From Meghimatium bilineatum (Eukaryota > Mollusca > Gastropoda > Stylommatophora > Philomycidae), in contig CM067310.1 in assembly GCA_034231615.1 (NCBI GenBank), positions 327,501 through 391,500 on the forward strand: 64,000 bases of DNA. The letters are read 5' to 3'. Positions within the stretch are counted from its first letter, which is position 1; every line of letters begins with the position of its first letter. A program made the translations under genes and the position numbers. The notes under the pieces were generated by a model, which worked only from the letters and a program-made list of their open reading frames with translations, did not search any database and had not been told where the DNA came from. Shown piece after piece: positions 53,876 to 64,000 of the stretch.

Positions 53876-54100
53876 AGAGCTAATTAAACCCCTCCCAAGA
53901 GCTAGTTAAACCACTCCCAAGATCTAGTTAAACCACTCCCACGAGCTAGTTAAACCCATCCCAAGAGCTAGTTAAACCACTCCCAAGAGCTAGTTAAACC
54001 CTCCCAAGAGCTAGTTAAACCCCTCCCAAGAGCTAGTTAAACCCCTCCAAGGAGCTAGTTAAACCCCTCCAAAGAGCTAGTTAAACCCTTCCCAAGATAG
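53876..54100. repeat. 22-bp minisatellite, about 10 copies
   Basis: Unit GAGCTAGTTAAACCCCTCCC plus AA. Confidence 0.93.
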
Positions 54101-54224
54101 TCTACACCAAAAAATGTGGTGAAATGTCTCATGAAAAAAAACGGAGACGAAATTGCACACACAAATTGGCGAAAGACCTTATTTCCTGAGGTAACCCCCA
54201 CAATTCAACCAAAGGCATCAGCTG

Positions 54225-54395
54225 ACCCAATCATATCACAATTATATGTTGTCCGGGCAACTGTTCTTCTCATATCACATTTATATGTTGTACAGACAAC
54301 TGTTAGAGATAGATCACTAGTGCATCATAAGGTACTGCTAGAGATAGATCACTAGTGCAGCGTGAGGGACTGTTAGAGATAGATCACTAGTGCAG
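54225..54395. repeat. Two short tandem repeats
   Basis: ATATCACATTTATATGTTGT twice (54.23-54.30 kb), then GTTAGAGATAGATCACTAGT three times (54.30-54.39 kb). Confidence 0.8.
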
Positions 54396-54474
54396 TAGGG
54401 ACCTTACAAAAAGGATCTGATTTTGGAGATCTCCGATGATTATCGTTTGATGCTATGCTGTTACGTGATATTCA

Positions 54475-54560
54475 GAGATGCAAAGCGTCTCGCATTGCTC
54501 TCGTGCAGACACAGAATTAGCAGATAACCAAGATCCCAAAAAGTACCTTCTCGTGCACTC
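54475..54560 (+). mobile_element. Partial composite retroposon S3, 5' module
   Basis: TCTCGCATTGCTCTCGTGC, TTAGCAGATAACCAAGATCC and AAAAAGTACC match the 5' module of S3 in plus orientation. Confidence 0.6.
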
Positions 54561-54684
54561 ACGAGGTGACAGGGGCGTACCTCATTACATACGAGGTAAA
54601 TATCCAATATGAGGAGACTTGTCCTCCCTGCCATGTGAATTGACAGGAGCGTACTTCATCACGTAAGAATTAAATATCCAATTC

Positions 54685-55300
54685 TTGGTTTGTTGCTGAT
54701 CCAACGGTCCATGGGCTCATGCTCTTTGACCCAATTCCATTGTGTGATATATGCATGTGTTTGTGAGGTTTTGTTCCATGTAATGTGTTCAATTTATCTG
54801 ACCCAGGAAGGAGAAGCATTTTCCTGACATCATCCAGCGCTGGGCATTCAAAAAGACAGGATGATCAATAGTTTCATAGGGATGAGTGCACAGCCGGCAT
54901 CCTGGAGTGTGTTGTGGTTGTATTCTGTTCAGGTTTGTTTGTTTGTTTATTTTTCGTTCGCTCCATTGTAACCATCACAGATATCCGTGCGATTTCCGCC
55001 GGGAGCGTGATTACGTTGTGCCATCGTTATGCGCCTTGTAGGCCTAGCACATCCGATTTCAGCATGCCTTGACAATTCGGGTGGGCTAATTCTGTTCAGG
55101 TGATTTTTAAGCTGTACATGTGTGCGAAGTCGGAAGACGATACTCTGGTCTGCGCATGCGGTTGTGTCTGTGGGTCTCACCAATGGCTCACTAGACAAAC
55201 CAACCATGCAACAGAAAACCGTAGTAGATGACATGCCTTTATATTGAGGTTATCTTCTTATAGAAGCTTCATGGCACGTCATCTATACAATTCCGTAGTC
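54685..55300. repeat. Dispersed repeat (GGTTGGTTGC/G families) split by S3
   Basis: Starts TTGGTTTGTTGCTGATCC, includes CAATTCCATTGTGTGATATA, and continues after the S3 insertion to the family G sequence (CTCACCAATGGCTCACTAGA). The families noted at 1.5 and 52.2 kb therefore seem to be parts of one larger repeat. Confidence 0.65.
54935..55088 (-). mobile_element. Composite retroposon S3, 5'-truncated copy 3
   Basis: 154 bp: only the 3' module and (CAAA)n tail, on the minus strand. ATTCTGTTCAGGT at 54922-54934 and 55089-55101 is a 13-bp target-site duplication. 5' truncation with intact tail is the pattern expected of LINE-driven retroposition. Confidence 0.9.
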
Positions 55301-55599
55301 GTAACCTTCGATAACAGTTACCATGTTGTTCCGACAGGCCGACGTTGTGCTTGAACTAGTTACGGGCACGGCGTGGGTGGTCGGAACAACAAAGAAACCT
55401 GTCGCAAGGGCCAGAGTTGTGCTCTGATGTCGACGTCTGTTTCGGCGGCATTGGACTCGAAACACCATCGAGTCGAATGGCTGCTGGAACAGAAGGCGGA
55501 GCACTTATTGGAATGCCGCACGTGATGTGAGGCCAGTTTTCTAATCAAGAAGAATTACTATGGTCTTTCCTTCCCAGCAGGTTGATGTTGTCTTTAAGA

Positions 55600-56060
55600 T
55601 TTGAGCTGGCAGAGATACAAGTGGGAGAGTAACATCACAAGATTGTTGGGTTACATTCTAGCAGAGTGCACCATCAAAACAAGAGACAGTGGATGTTGGT
55701 GGTCTGTTGCAGCCAACCTGTTGCTAGTATATATAGTGCAACGATTACACACGGTACAATTACTATGGTCTTTCCTTCCCAGCAGGTTGATGTTGTCTAT
55801 AAGATTTGAGCTGGTCATATATTTATAGATTTCCCTCTCAGTGTTTCCTATGGTCAATCTGTTCATCCAATTTTCTTTGTTCATAGATTTCAACATAATT
55901 TTAACTGTGTGCCTGGTTGTTTGTGTATATGGCTGTTCTTGTTGTGCTTCCATCTTTGCTAGTCTGTCTGCCATTGCCAAGTGTGTTTGAGTGACCAGGA
56001 ATCCACTGCATAACAATGTTGACTTCATAAGATGTGATATATTTCTGTATATGTCCAAAC
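55600..56060 (-). mobile_element. LINE RNase H and C-terminal fragment
   Basis: Minus strand: NIVMQWIPGHSNT, then after a frameshift LAMADRLAKMEAQQEQ. It continues GNTEREIYKYMTSSNLI, GRKDHSNCTVCNRCTIY and TNRLAATDHQ-like sequence. The left 120 bp (GAGATACAAGTGGGAGAGTA ...) recurs at 60.02-60.14 kb. Confidence 0.78.
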
Positions 56061-56355
56061 CATGCTAGTTTTCATCGTTTCACTATTGAAAGAAATGTTT
56101 CTTGTTGATCTGCATGCATCTCTATTTTATTTCTTACGTACACATTTGGTTTATGTTTCCTATAGGAAATTCGTAGAATTCGTCTGTAGCATTTGTACTC
56201 GAAAGCGTGTAATCGTCTCTCCGTATCTGCAGTGAATGTCAAACTCTCAAACCATACAGCACAACATAAAGCACAAGCGACTTATACAGTTTGACTTTCA
56301 CTCCAACACTGATGTTGCTTTTCCAAATCACCGTTAGCCTTGACATAGACGCATA
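56060..56355 (-). mobile_element. LINE ORF2 C-terminal fragment
   Basis: Minus strand: VKVKLYKSLVLYVVLYG, STNATDEFYEFPIGNIN. Close to the fragment at 26.1-26.4 kb and to the 10.9 kb fragment (ITVIWKSNIS). Confidence 0.7.
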
Positions 56356-56359
56356 GAAG

Positions 56360-57480
56360 GCCGTGGATAGACATAAACAACGGCCATACAACATAGACTA
56401 TAATAGGAAATGATTGACAATACACGAAACAGAAAGCAGTGAAGAGACATAAAAAACGTCACACGACATTGACCAAAAGAAGAATGATTTTTTTCACGCT
56501 TTTTTCAACCACGAACTTTGGGCCAAATTAGTTTTATCAAAACTTCTGACTAAACATTGAAAACAGTGAAGGTCGTGGTTAGCGTAACATAGTCACCACA
56601 ATCTCGTTCTTAATAACATCATTACTCGAGTTTGATGAGCTGTTTTCCGTTGTGTTTATAGTTGATATATCTGAACATGCCATGTTTGCACTGTATGCAC
56701 CTAATAGGATAATGTTTACAATTTTGAATGATGAATGGTGAGACGATTGCGGGGGTGAGGGGTCCATTCTTTCCACCAGATGGTCGAGTAATCCATCATG
56801 AAAGATAACGGACTGGTTGAAGTATAGAAACAGGGGAAACTACTGCTCGGGTCGTTTCGACATAAAATCAGCATGACTTCCCCTATTATAGTGCGTTCAT
56901 TAGTTGTCCACCGAGATTGTTTATTTTCTCCGTAACTACTGAACGTTCATATTTTGCATAAGTGCATTATTTCTTAACCACGTTACAAAATTATGATAAA
57001 TTATTATCTACATTGAACGGATTTATCGCAGCAGTCGCTTGATATATATAATGTACTTTTTGAACGCTAGGTAACAGTTTATCTATAAGCTGTATCCCTT
57101 GTTTGGCTTGCGACGTCAGGTGTAGAAGATAGATAGATAGGTACAAGTTGATTGAAATTGGATGGTGGTTAGCTGGTTGCTTTCAGATTTCAGCGTGTAA
57201 GAGTGCACGCACTATTTTATTTTGTGTGCAGCAAGGTTGCCAGATCGAAATTGAGACGTGACATCTTGTCTAGAAGTGCATTGTTCTGTAATCCCTTGGA
57301 ATGATCGTATGAGATACGGAGTTACGCACTCTGAAAAGTACCACCTAAGTGACAAATTGGTAACATATCCTTTTCAAGACGTAGCTATCAATCAGCATGT
57401 GTTAGCTGTGGTGATTTTCTAGGCAATATAAATACGTTCAGTAGTTTGTCATTGCTTTCTGAACGGTCCGGAAGCACAAT
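56360..57480. other. Intergenic, nothing firm
   Basis: A LINE 3'-end scrap (TATAAGCTGTATCCCTTGTT) with (GATA)n at 57.08-57.15 kb. Otherwise no gene or repeat recognised. Confidence 0.4.
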
Positions 57481-57483
57481 TGC

Positions 57484-57548
57484 CTGTGGCGGCGATCGAA
57501 CTCGGTACCTTGGCCGTCACAGACGCGCTCTGTACCACTTCGCCACAG
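57484..57548 (-). tRNA. tRNA-like sequence (pseudo or SINE head)
   Basis: On the minus strand CTGTGGC and GCCACAG can pair as a 7-bp acceptor stem. TGGCGAAGTGG resembles box A and GAGTTCGATC box B. At 65 nt, with a poor T stem and no clean anticodon arm, it is not a normal tRNA. Confidence 0.35.
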
Positions 57549-57559
57549 AGCCGACCAAA

Positions 57560-58530
57560 TTCATCTTTTACTAGATATGCTTGGCGCGTCTTCACTTGGA
57601 AATGTTTTGCCGTGAAACATGTCCAAGTCACCACATATATATGTACACACATACATATACCTGTACACAAGTGTTCATGCCACCAAAAAACACGTACCAA
57701 CAGACACACGAGCACACATACACAAACACGCGCGCACACACACACATGAACACCAAAGTTCTCACACATAAACACCAAAGAAACGATCCATAGGCCTATA
57801 CACACAAAAATAACATTGTCCAACAACATTTTTCTTTCTTATATAAGAATCTGCGTTCTTGGGTCAGTTTCTAGCGCTTGTTTCATATCTGAAATCTGTT
57901 TATCTCTATCACAACGGGTTCTTAAGATATTTGTGAATGTATATTTTTGGGGGGAAACCATTATATGTTCCGTTTCATTTACACTATATAACTTTTAAAA
58001 AAAATTAATAGGCCTATAATGCAAAATAATTCTACTTTTTTTTTTGCTGCTAAAACATATCTGACATACATTGTACTATATTTCAAACTATTCTGAAAAA
58101 ATATGATACATATCCTCGGCAGGCAGCACTACCTTGATAAGTATCCTTGGCAGGCAGCACTAACCCGAGTGCAATCTTTGATAAGAATTACCGAGTACAC
58201 ATGAGGATACCCGAGTGCAATGAAGTAAACCATCTACTGTTATTGCAATTTTTTATTCTGAGATGATCTGCGGACATCGAGATGATAGGCCTATAGCAAT
58301 CTTTCTTGCTGTCTGTGGATGTACTCGTGGATTATCTGCGGACATCGGTTTGCTTACTCCGCTACACTCTGAGAGATTTACTGAAGCCGTGATGAGAGCT
58401 CCTATGGACATTTATTCATTTTCGTGATATTTTGGGGAATGTTTCTGTTTGTTTTTTTTTTTTTTTGGGGGGGGGGGGAACTATTAGATGGCGGGGATTT
58501 AATTCGCCTTTTTTAGCTTGCTCATATTAC
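57560..58530. other. Intergenic, simple repeats
   Basis: (CA)n-rich tract at 57.63-57.76 kb, a CCTTGGCAGGCAGCACTA duplication at 58.12-58.16 kb and a T/G homopolymer run at 58.45-58.48 kb. No gene. Confidence 0.5.
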
Positions 58531-58534
58531 TAAA

Positions 58535-58675
58535 TATCATGTTCTGACTACTAAGTGGTTACTGTAGAAAATAATTTGTGTAAGTACTCTAAGTTACTAA
58601 TTGGTTACTGAAGAAAAAAATGTGTGTAGGTACTCTGACTACTAAGGGATTACTGTAGAAAATACTTTGTGTAAG
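58535..58675. repeat. About 58-bp tandem repeat, 3 diverged copies
   Basis: CTACTAAGTGGTTACTGTAG, AAAATAATTTGTGTAAGTAC recur. Confidence 0.75.
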
Positions 58676-59264
58676 TAAGACTATTATTCATTTTTAGAGA
58701 TGCTGTCCTTGCGTACTCTATTCTGTTTCTATTCCCTGATGAACCTCTTCCACTTGTCATCGTTGTGTCGACAAAGTGAAAATCATACGAAAAGTTAAAT
58801 GTCATCTGTTTTGTAGGATGAACCGATAAGTCTGTACAACTGACAAAGAACACAAATTCATCAAGATTTGCTGCCGTCGGAGTCTATATTTAGCTATGTT
58901 GGTCAGTCAAAGCGATCACGTGACACTATTAGGGCCGATACATCGTTACCACTCAATTGATTTTTCCCACTATACCTGTGCTTTTTCGATCAGATCTTGA
59001 TTCGATTCGATCTTGCGCTATTTTCCCGATATTCTGGACTTCTTTGTCTTGTTCTTTTCTAATAAGAACGTTCACTGGCAAACATTTCATTAATTGTTGC
59101 TAACTCTTTCACAATCCTTGCGGGGTATAAAGTCAACTGTCTTTCTGAGTCAGCTGAGTTTGAGATCGTTACAGCCTTTTAAATATTTTCAGAGTTGTGT
59201 CCTAGAGTGAACTGAACAGTTTGTGAAATGCACGGAAATTGCAACTAAATTCACGAGATTCTTG

Positions 59265-59390
59265 GAAACATGACTAGTATTGGGTAAGGGAGAACTGGAA
59301 ACATGACTAGTATTGCGTATGGGAGAACTCGAAACATGACTAGTATTGATTATGGGAGAACTGGAAACATGACTAGCATTGAGTATGGGT
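59265..59390. repeat. 33-bp minisatellite, 4 copies
   Basis: Unit GGAAACATGACTAGTATTGA plus GTATGGGAGAACT. Confidence 0.92.
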
Positions 59391-59434
59391 AACAAACTCA
59401 CATACCGCAACAAATTACTCATTGACCAGTTCTG

Positions 59435-59712
59435 TGATGCCGGGATCCGAAAAGGTAGCAAAGAATAGTGCCACTGTTACCTTCCATGTACGTCGTAAGA
59501 TTCGACAAATGCGGTTGGGGGGGGGGGTGGACTTGGCTGTCTCCTCCCATAAAGAGTCAGGTGACGCAGAAGCCATGTTGAAGTAGGATATGACATCTAT
59601 GATCTCTCATGCAGAACGGCGCAGATATCCATCAGGACTGGAACACCATGCATGCTGTTCTTCGAAATACATCTGTAAATCTGCAGGAGTTCGATAACGA
59701 ACACAGAAGATC
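59435..59712 (+). mobile_element. SINE-like element, family S2
   Basis: AGCAAAGAATAGTGCCACTG, TTCCATGTACGTCGTAAG, GGCTGTCTCCTCCCATAAAG, AACGGCGCAGATATCC and a diverged GAACACAGAAG end. It contains a G10 run. Confidence 0.7.
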
Positions 59713-59779
59713 ATTAACAAAATAAGCCATATGAAGAATATGTCTCAACAAGTAACACTGTCGAGTGTTTTTATATTTA

Positions 59780-60140
59780 GTGTATTGTTCTTGAAAAAAC
59801 AATTTTATATATATTTTTCATATATATAACAGTATTTTTATTCCAACACTCTGCTATCAATGCCAGACATGGACGCTGACAGCAGTCCAGCAGAAAAAAC
59901 ACAACATGAAAATTTTCATATATTTTAGCGGTAACATCAAATTCAATATTTTCGACATTAAAAGACATGACACCTTGTTGAAGACCTTACTTGAGGTTAA
60001 GTCGAAGGCGCGGAGAAGAGGTTGACAGAGATACAAGTGGGAGAGTAACATCACAAGATTGTTGGGTTATATTCTAGCAGAGTGCACCATAAAAACAAGA
60101 GAAGTGTATGTTGGTGGTCTGTTGCAGCCAACCTTCGTTG
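59780..60140 (+). mobile_element. LINE fragments
   Basis: 59,845-59,950 reads [20 protein letters not shown] in a broken frame. The same 65 bp occurs reversed at 60,520-60,585. 60,025-60,135 repeats the segment at 55,605-55,725. Confidence 0.65.
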
Positions 60141-60169
60141 CGGAGATGGCACTTGATGATGATCATCAG

Positions 60170-61055
60170 AATATCCACATTTGTCGTTAAGTGTAGGTGT
60201 GATGACGGGCAACCATTAGTTGTCTCTCCAAGGACAGATGTCTCGCCGTATTGAATCCGTACTTGACAGGGTTGTCTTGATGTTATCTGTCCATCTTGTT
60301 CTAGGTCTTCATCTGGCCTTGTATCCAGATCTTTTTATGTTATATACTCTTTTTTGTAGTTGGTTATGGTTCATTCTCATAAGGTGTCCAAACAATTTAA
60401 TTTTTTGTTCTGGATGTATTCTGTGCATGGTCTTATACCGATTATTCTCCTGATTTCATCCTTTCTCATTTTGTCTAGTTTGCTCACTCTTGCGACTTTT
60501 CTCATGCATTTCATCTCACATGTTGTGTTTTTTCTGCTGGACTGCTGTCAGCGTCCATGTCTGGCATTGATAGCAGAGTGTTGGAATAAAAATACTGTTA
60601 ACATCTGTCTCTTGACTTCCATCTTGATCTTTGGGTTGAGCAGTAATGGTGATAGCTGGTATGTCACTATGTTTGCTTTCTGGCATCTTGTCTCAATCTC
60701 TCTGTCTAATTTTCCGTTGTCTGTGAATATACTTTACATGTATTTAAATTCAGAGGTTGAGTTTTTTTTTCACTTTAAATTTTGTTTATTATGGTCACTA
60801 GATTTGGTGCCTTGCTGATTTTCATTACTTCTGTTTTCTGCCTATTTATTTTCTTGTTATACTTCGTGCATGTTGTTGTGAGTGCATTAATATGATTGTG
60901 TGACTGCGGTTCCTCTTCGTAGATAAGGCATTGATCATCAACAAATAGCAATTCGCTGATGGATTCATTATTAATTCCTCATCAGATTCTTCTCTTATTA
61001 CTGTACTCTTTACTTTCTTGTTTTGGCATTCTTTTGTTAATACACATTCAAGTGG
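60170..61055 (-). mobile_element. LINE ORF2 fragment with FVDD box
   Basis: Minus strand: the catalytic box FVDDQCLIYEEE near 60.91-60.95 kb, then KINRQKTEVMKISKAPNLV, then QCQTWTLTAVQQKKHN-like sequence and C-terminal blocks to about 60.22 kb. Several frameshifts. Confidence 0.75.
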
Positions 61056-62615
61056 GAAAGAAGAAGTTTACAACTGTAATTAACGATTATGCCATGCTCT
61101 GTCAATGAGAAACCAAGCTGAAGAAAAAGATAAATTATATGAGGAACTTGATGTCATGATATCATCCACGTCAAAATCAGACAAATTTAATCGTTCTTTG
61201 TGATTTCAACGCAATAGTTGGAAATGATCATCAGCCCTGGAATGGATTCCTAGGACAGTATGGCGCCTGTAAATGCAACAGCAGTGGGTTATATACATCT
61301 TGAGACTGTATTCCACTCATGATCTCACTATCACCAACTCAATCTTTCGAATGTCAACATGCAAGAAGACATCATCTACGCTCTAAGCAGTGGCACCTGA
61401 TATATCATGTCATCATCAGGAGGAGGCACATGATAGACCTGCGTATAACTAAAGGCATGTATGGTGCAGAATGCTGGACTGACCACATACCTATAGTGTC
61501 CAAATTTAGCATTTACATCATGCGAACGAGGCGTCCACTAGGTTATACAGTAATGAAACACTTGGATACTGGAAAATTAAACAACCTCAGCACAGCAACG
61601 AGCCTCTCCCAGGACATGGCCACAAAACTAAAGAACTTGAACCTAGAAGATATTAATGCTGAATAATGGACATCCTTCTCAAACATCCTTTATGCTACAA
61701 CGAAGGAACATTTAGGTCTGAAGATGCACACAACAAAAAAGTCTGACTCGATGGCAATGACATAGAAAACCACTCTGCTAGAGGAAAAGAACAGTGCCCT
61801 AAAAAATCTTCAAGGTGATCCCTCAACACCTTAAAAAAAAGCAATATACATCAGAACCCGCAGCACGTGACAACGGAAACTAAGGGAGATGCACGATAGG
61901 TGGTTGCAACAAAAAGCCAAGCAGATACAGAATTCTGCGGACAGAAAGAATTACAAGCGATTCTACGATGCATTGAGAATACTATACGGCCCAAGTTCTA
62001 TAGGATCACCGCTATTTCTTAATGCAGATGAGTCAGCTTTCTTTACAGAAAAAAATCCGGATCATAAACCGATGGGCACAACATTTCGAAGCAATTTTAA
62101 ATAAGCCAACAGCTTACATCGTAGAAGCAATAGATCGCATTCCACAACACAACATAAGAGCTTTACATATCAATAACAATCAAGAAGTAGACTGCAATTG
62201 GACAAATGTCACATGGAAAAGCTCCTGGTATGAATAAAAGAGTTTTAAAAATGATATCTTCTAGCAGATATCTACAAGATAAGAGTAGAGGTGCTTGTCC
62301 AGAAGCTAGCCAAGATCTTTGTTATGTGCTGGAGTTCAGGAACACTGCCACAAAACCCGAATGATGCCTCAATTATCTACCTATATAAAGACAAGGTAAA
62401 TAAACTCTCCTGTAGCAACAACCGAGGGATATCGTTGCTATCCATAGCTAGTAAAATATTAGCTCGTGTAATGCTGAACCGACTTACACAGACACTCACA
62501 GGACTCATTCCAAACACCCATAGGACTCATTAGTCACAGTCGGGCACACAACATATATAATCATCTTCATCATCATCCCAGTTGAGCTGAATGGTCATCG
62601 TCGACTTCCACGAAC
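61056..62615 (+). mobile_element. Non-LTR retrotransposon: endonuclease and partial RT
   Basis: Plus strand with frameshifts: DFNAIVGNDHQPWNGFLGQY-type endonuclease motif (61.20 kb), SKQWHLIYHVIIRRRHMIDL, ECWTDHIPIVSK (the DH of the nuclease), then RT N-terminal SCSNNRGISLLSIASKILAR. The ORF stops at 62.53 kb. The 3' end (GGTCATCGTCGACTTCC, GAACGAACGTC) matches the 3' end of the LINE at 78-982. Most of the RT and C-terminus is deleted between them. Confidence 0.82.
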
Positions 62616-62619
62616 GAAC

Positions 62620-63183
62620 GTCAATATATAGGATATTTTCTATGCTATAGATTTTCTGGGCTTTTTTTGTCTTCGGGACAGGGTTCTTTTCAAAGTATTG
62701 AGTGGTGACTATGGTCGGATATCTCCGAACGATATAATTTAAAATGGAGGACTGTCGTGAAATAAAGTTGTTTTGTTATATTGAACTATATATATCATTC
62801 CTATCGTAAATTAATCAACAGCACTGATTATCGTAGTAAATTATTTTTCCGTTTATGTATGTATTTATACATAGCATAGCTGTAATTTGTTTGTTGAATA
62901 TGAAATACATGTAAAAGAAATCAAAATATAATTTATTACCTGTGATTGGTGAATGTGATTGTCTTTAAATTAAACTCTAAACTAAAAAAAAACCCAAAAC
63001 AACTTATCTGAAGGAAAGATGGGCAGTTTGAGAATTATCAGCATGATGATGCTACCGATATATACATCTGTGCAGTTTAGGGCTTAGGTTTAGTATTAAG
63101 TATAATGTAAGAAGTGCTTTAGTTTCAATTGAAAGATTTCATGAGATACGTTTCGTCGTTGGATAAACAAGTGTGATTCCAGA
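62620..63183. promoter_or_regulatory. Upstream region of the CMIP-like exon
   Basis: AT-rich, no exon or repeat recognised. Presumed promoter and 5' UTR; no TATA box can be assigned. Confidence 0.3.
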
Positions 63184-63474
63184 ATGACTGCAGTTTTGGA
63201 TGGTAGTAGTACACTCAGTACAGTTCACATCCCCATAACGATAAACAACACCAAAGCAATGCCCCAAGTAACGGTAACATTGCAACGACCAACGATGCCA
63301 AAAACTCATATCCAGACAGGCCCCAAACACAAACTCATCACCGAGGCAGATGTACAAGTGTGTCGACTTAATCACACTCGAACTATAGTCAGTAAAATCA
63401 TGAATTCCAGGTATTTGAGGCGGTGGGAGAGTCATAGAATTGTATTGGATCAAAATGAAATGATTTCTACAACG
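63184..63474 (+). CDS. CMIP: CMIP-like (C-Maf-inducing protein) first coding exon
   Basis: 97 codons from ATG 63184 to donor ACG|GTAAGC (63475). The second half, HKLITEADVQVCRLNHTRTI then VSKIMNSRYLRRWESHRIVL, resembles vertebrate CMIP [20 protein letters not shown] ... SKILTSKFLRRWEPHHLTL, the start of its PH domain. The first 45 residues are not recognised. In vertebrates CMIP is an adaptor with PH and leucine-rich domains. The rest of the gene lies beyond the window. A PH-domain paralogue cannot be excluded. Confidence 0.7.
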
Positions 63475-63479
63475 GTAAG

Positions 63480-64000
63480 CAATATTGTTATGTATTTGTT
63501 ATAAATTTATTGATTTTATGTTAATGAACTGTTATTGGCCAAACAACAAGAGTATACAACAGGAAAATGGATACAGCAAGATACCAAGGAAGACCAAAAA
63601 GTAGGTGGATTGGAGTTACAAACATTCTTGAGATGTCACAATATTACTGCATATCAAGCAACCAATCATGCCATAGCCCGAAAACTGATTGTCATTAATT
63701 AAATCCTGCGACGCCTTACAGCAAAAGCAAGGAAAAGACAATATATTGCTTTTTAATGAATACTGTTAAAATATAACTATAAATCTTGTCTTGTCAAGAG
63801 CTGGTTAGATCACAGAGTAATCCTTTAGCATAAAATTATGACAGATGCAGCACTAAACAGCTACATATTGCTTTGCAAAAAACAAGAGATATACAGCATC
63901 TTGTGAAGCAGCAGTTCAACAGTGTTGAAAGGTAAAAAGAGAGGAGCGGATCAAATAGCATCTAAAGTGATCCCATGCTAAATCAGCCCAGTGCTTCTGG
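63480..64000. other. Intron of the CMIP-like gene with LINE scrap
   Basis: 63.56-63.63 kb reads DTARYQGRPKSRWIGV, a LINE C-terminal scrap. The rest is not recognised. Confidence 0.45.

Overview
This window is animal nuclear DNA. It has spliced genes with GT-AG introns, an arginyl-tRNA synthetase of the mitochondrial type, a centrosomal protein gene, and a dense mix of non-LTR retrotransposons, SINE-like repeats, piggyBac and hAT remnants and minisatellites. There are no operons or other prokaryotic features. The clade cannot be fixed from sequence alone; an invertebrate such as a mollusc or other lophotrochozoan is my guess.

Three protein-coding genes can be supported. (1) RARS2, mitochondrial arginyl-tRNA synthetase, lies on the minus strand. 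Ten internal exons between 21,576 and 4,087 join in frame; a tentative first exon lies near 25.6 kb, and the C-terminal exons must lie left of position 1. (2) CEP76, a centrosomal protein, lies on the plus strand. Twelve coding exons from 25,668 to 51,631 join into about 653 codons, close to the 659 residues of human CEP76. (3) The first coding exon (63,184-63,474, plus) of a gene resembling CMIP (C-Maf-inducing protein) runs off the right edge. RARS2 and CEP76 are head to head and probably share a promoter near 25.4-25.7 kb. The three genes have unrelated jobs (mitochondrial translation, centriole control, signalling adaptor), and nothing suggests they act together beyond the shared promoter.

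Most of the remaining sequence is repeats. Layout: 0-5 kb, satellites interrupted by a LINE and by a composite retroposon, then RARS2 exon 11; 5-25 kb, RARS2 introns with LINE 3' fragments and large minisatellites (20 to 42 bp units); 25-26 kb, gene-pair start; 26-42 kb, CEP76 introns with piggyBac-type elements (one nested in another), a hAT-like transposase remnant and LINE pieces; 42-52 kb, the 3' half of CEP76 with a composite retroposon inserted exactly at the exon 8 splice donor and minisatellites abutting exons 9, 10 and 12; 52-63 kb, repeats, LINEs, SINE-like copies and a tRNA-like sequence; 63 kb, the CMIP-like exon.

The most unusual material is of three kinds. First, a composite retroposon (5' module, an internal tandem-repeat region with a unit near 108 bp, a SINE-like 3' end and a (CAAA)n tail) is present in three copies with 9-13 bp target-site duplications. 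It has the general layout of primate SVA elements and shares a core with two other SINE-like families here. Second, several minisatellites grew from identifiable seeds: LINE reverse-transcriptase codons, or the exon-intron junctions of CEP76. Third, piggyBac insertions can be read against paralogous empty TTAA sites inside the same window.
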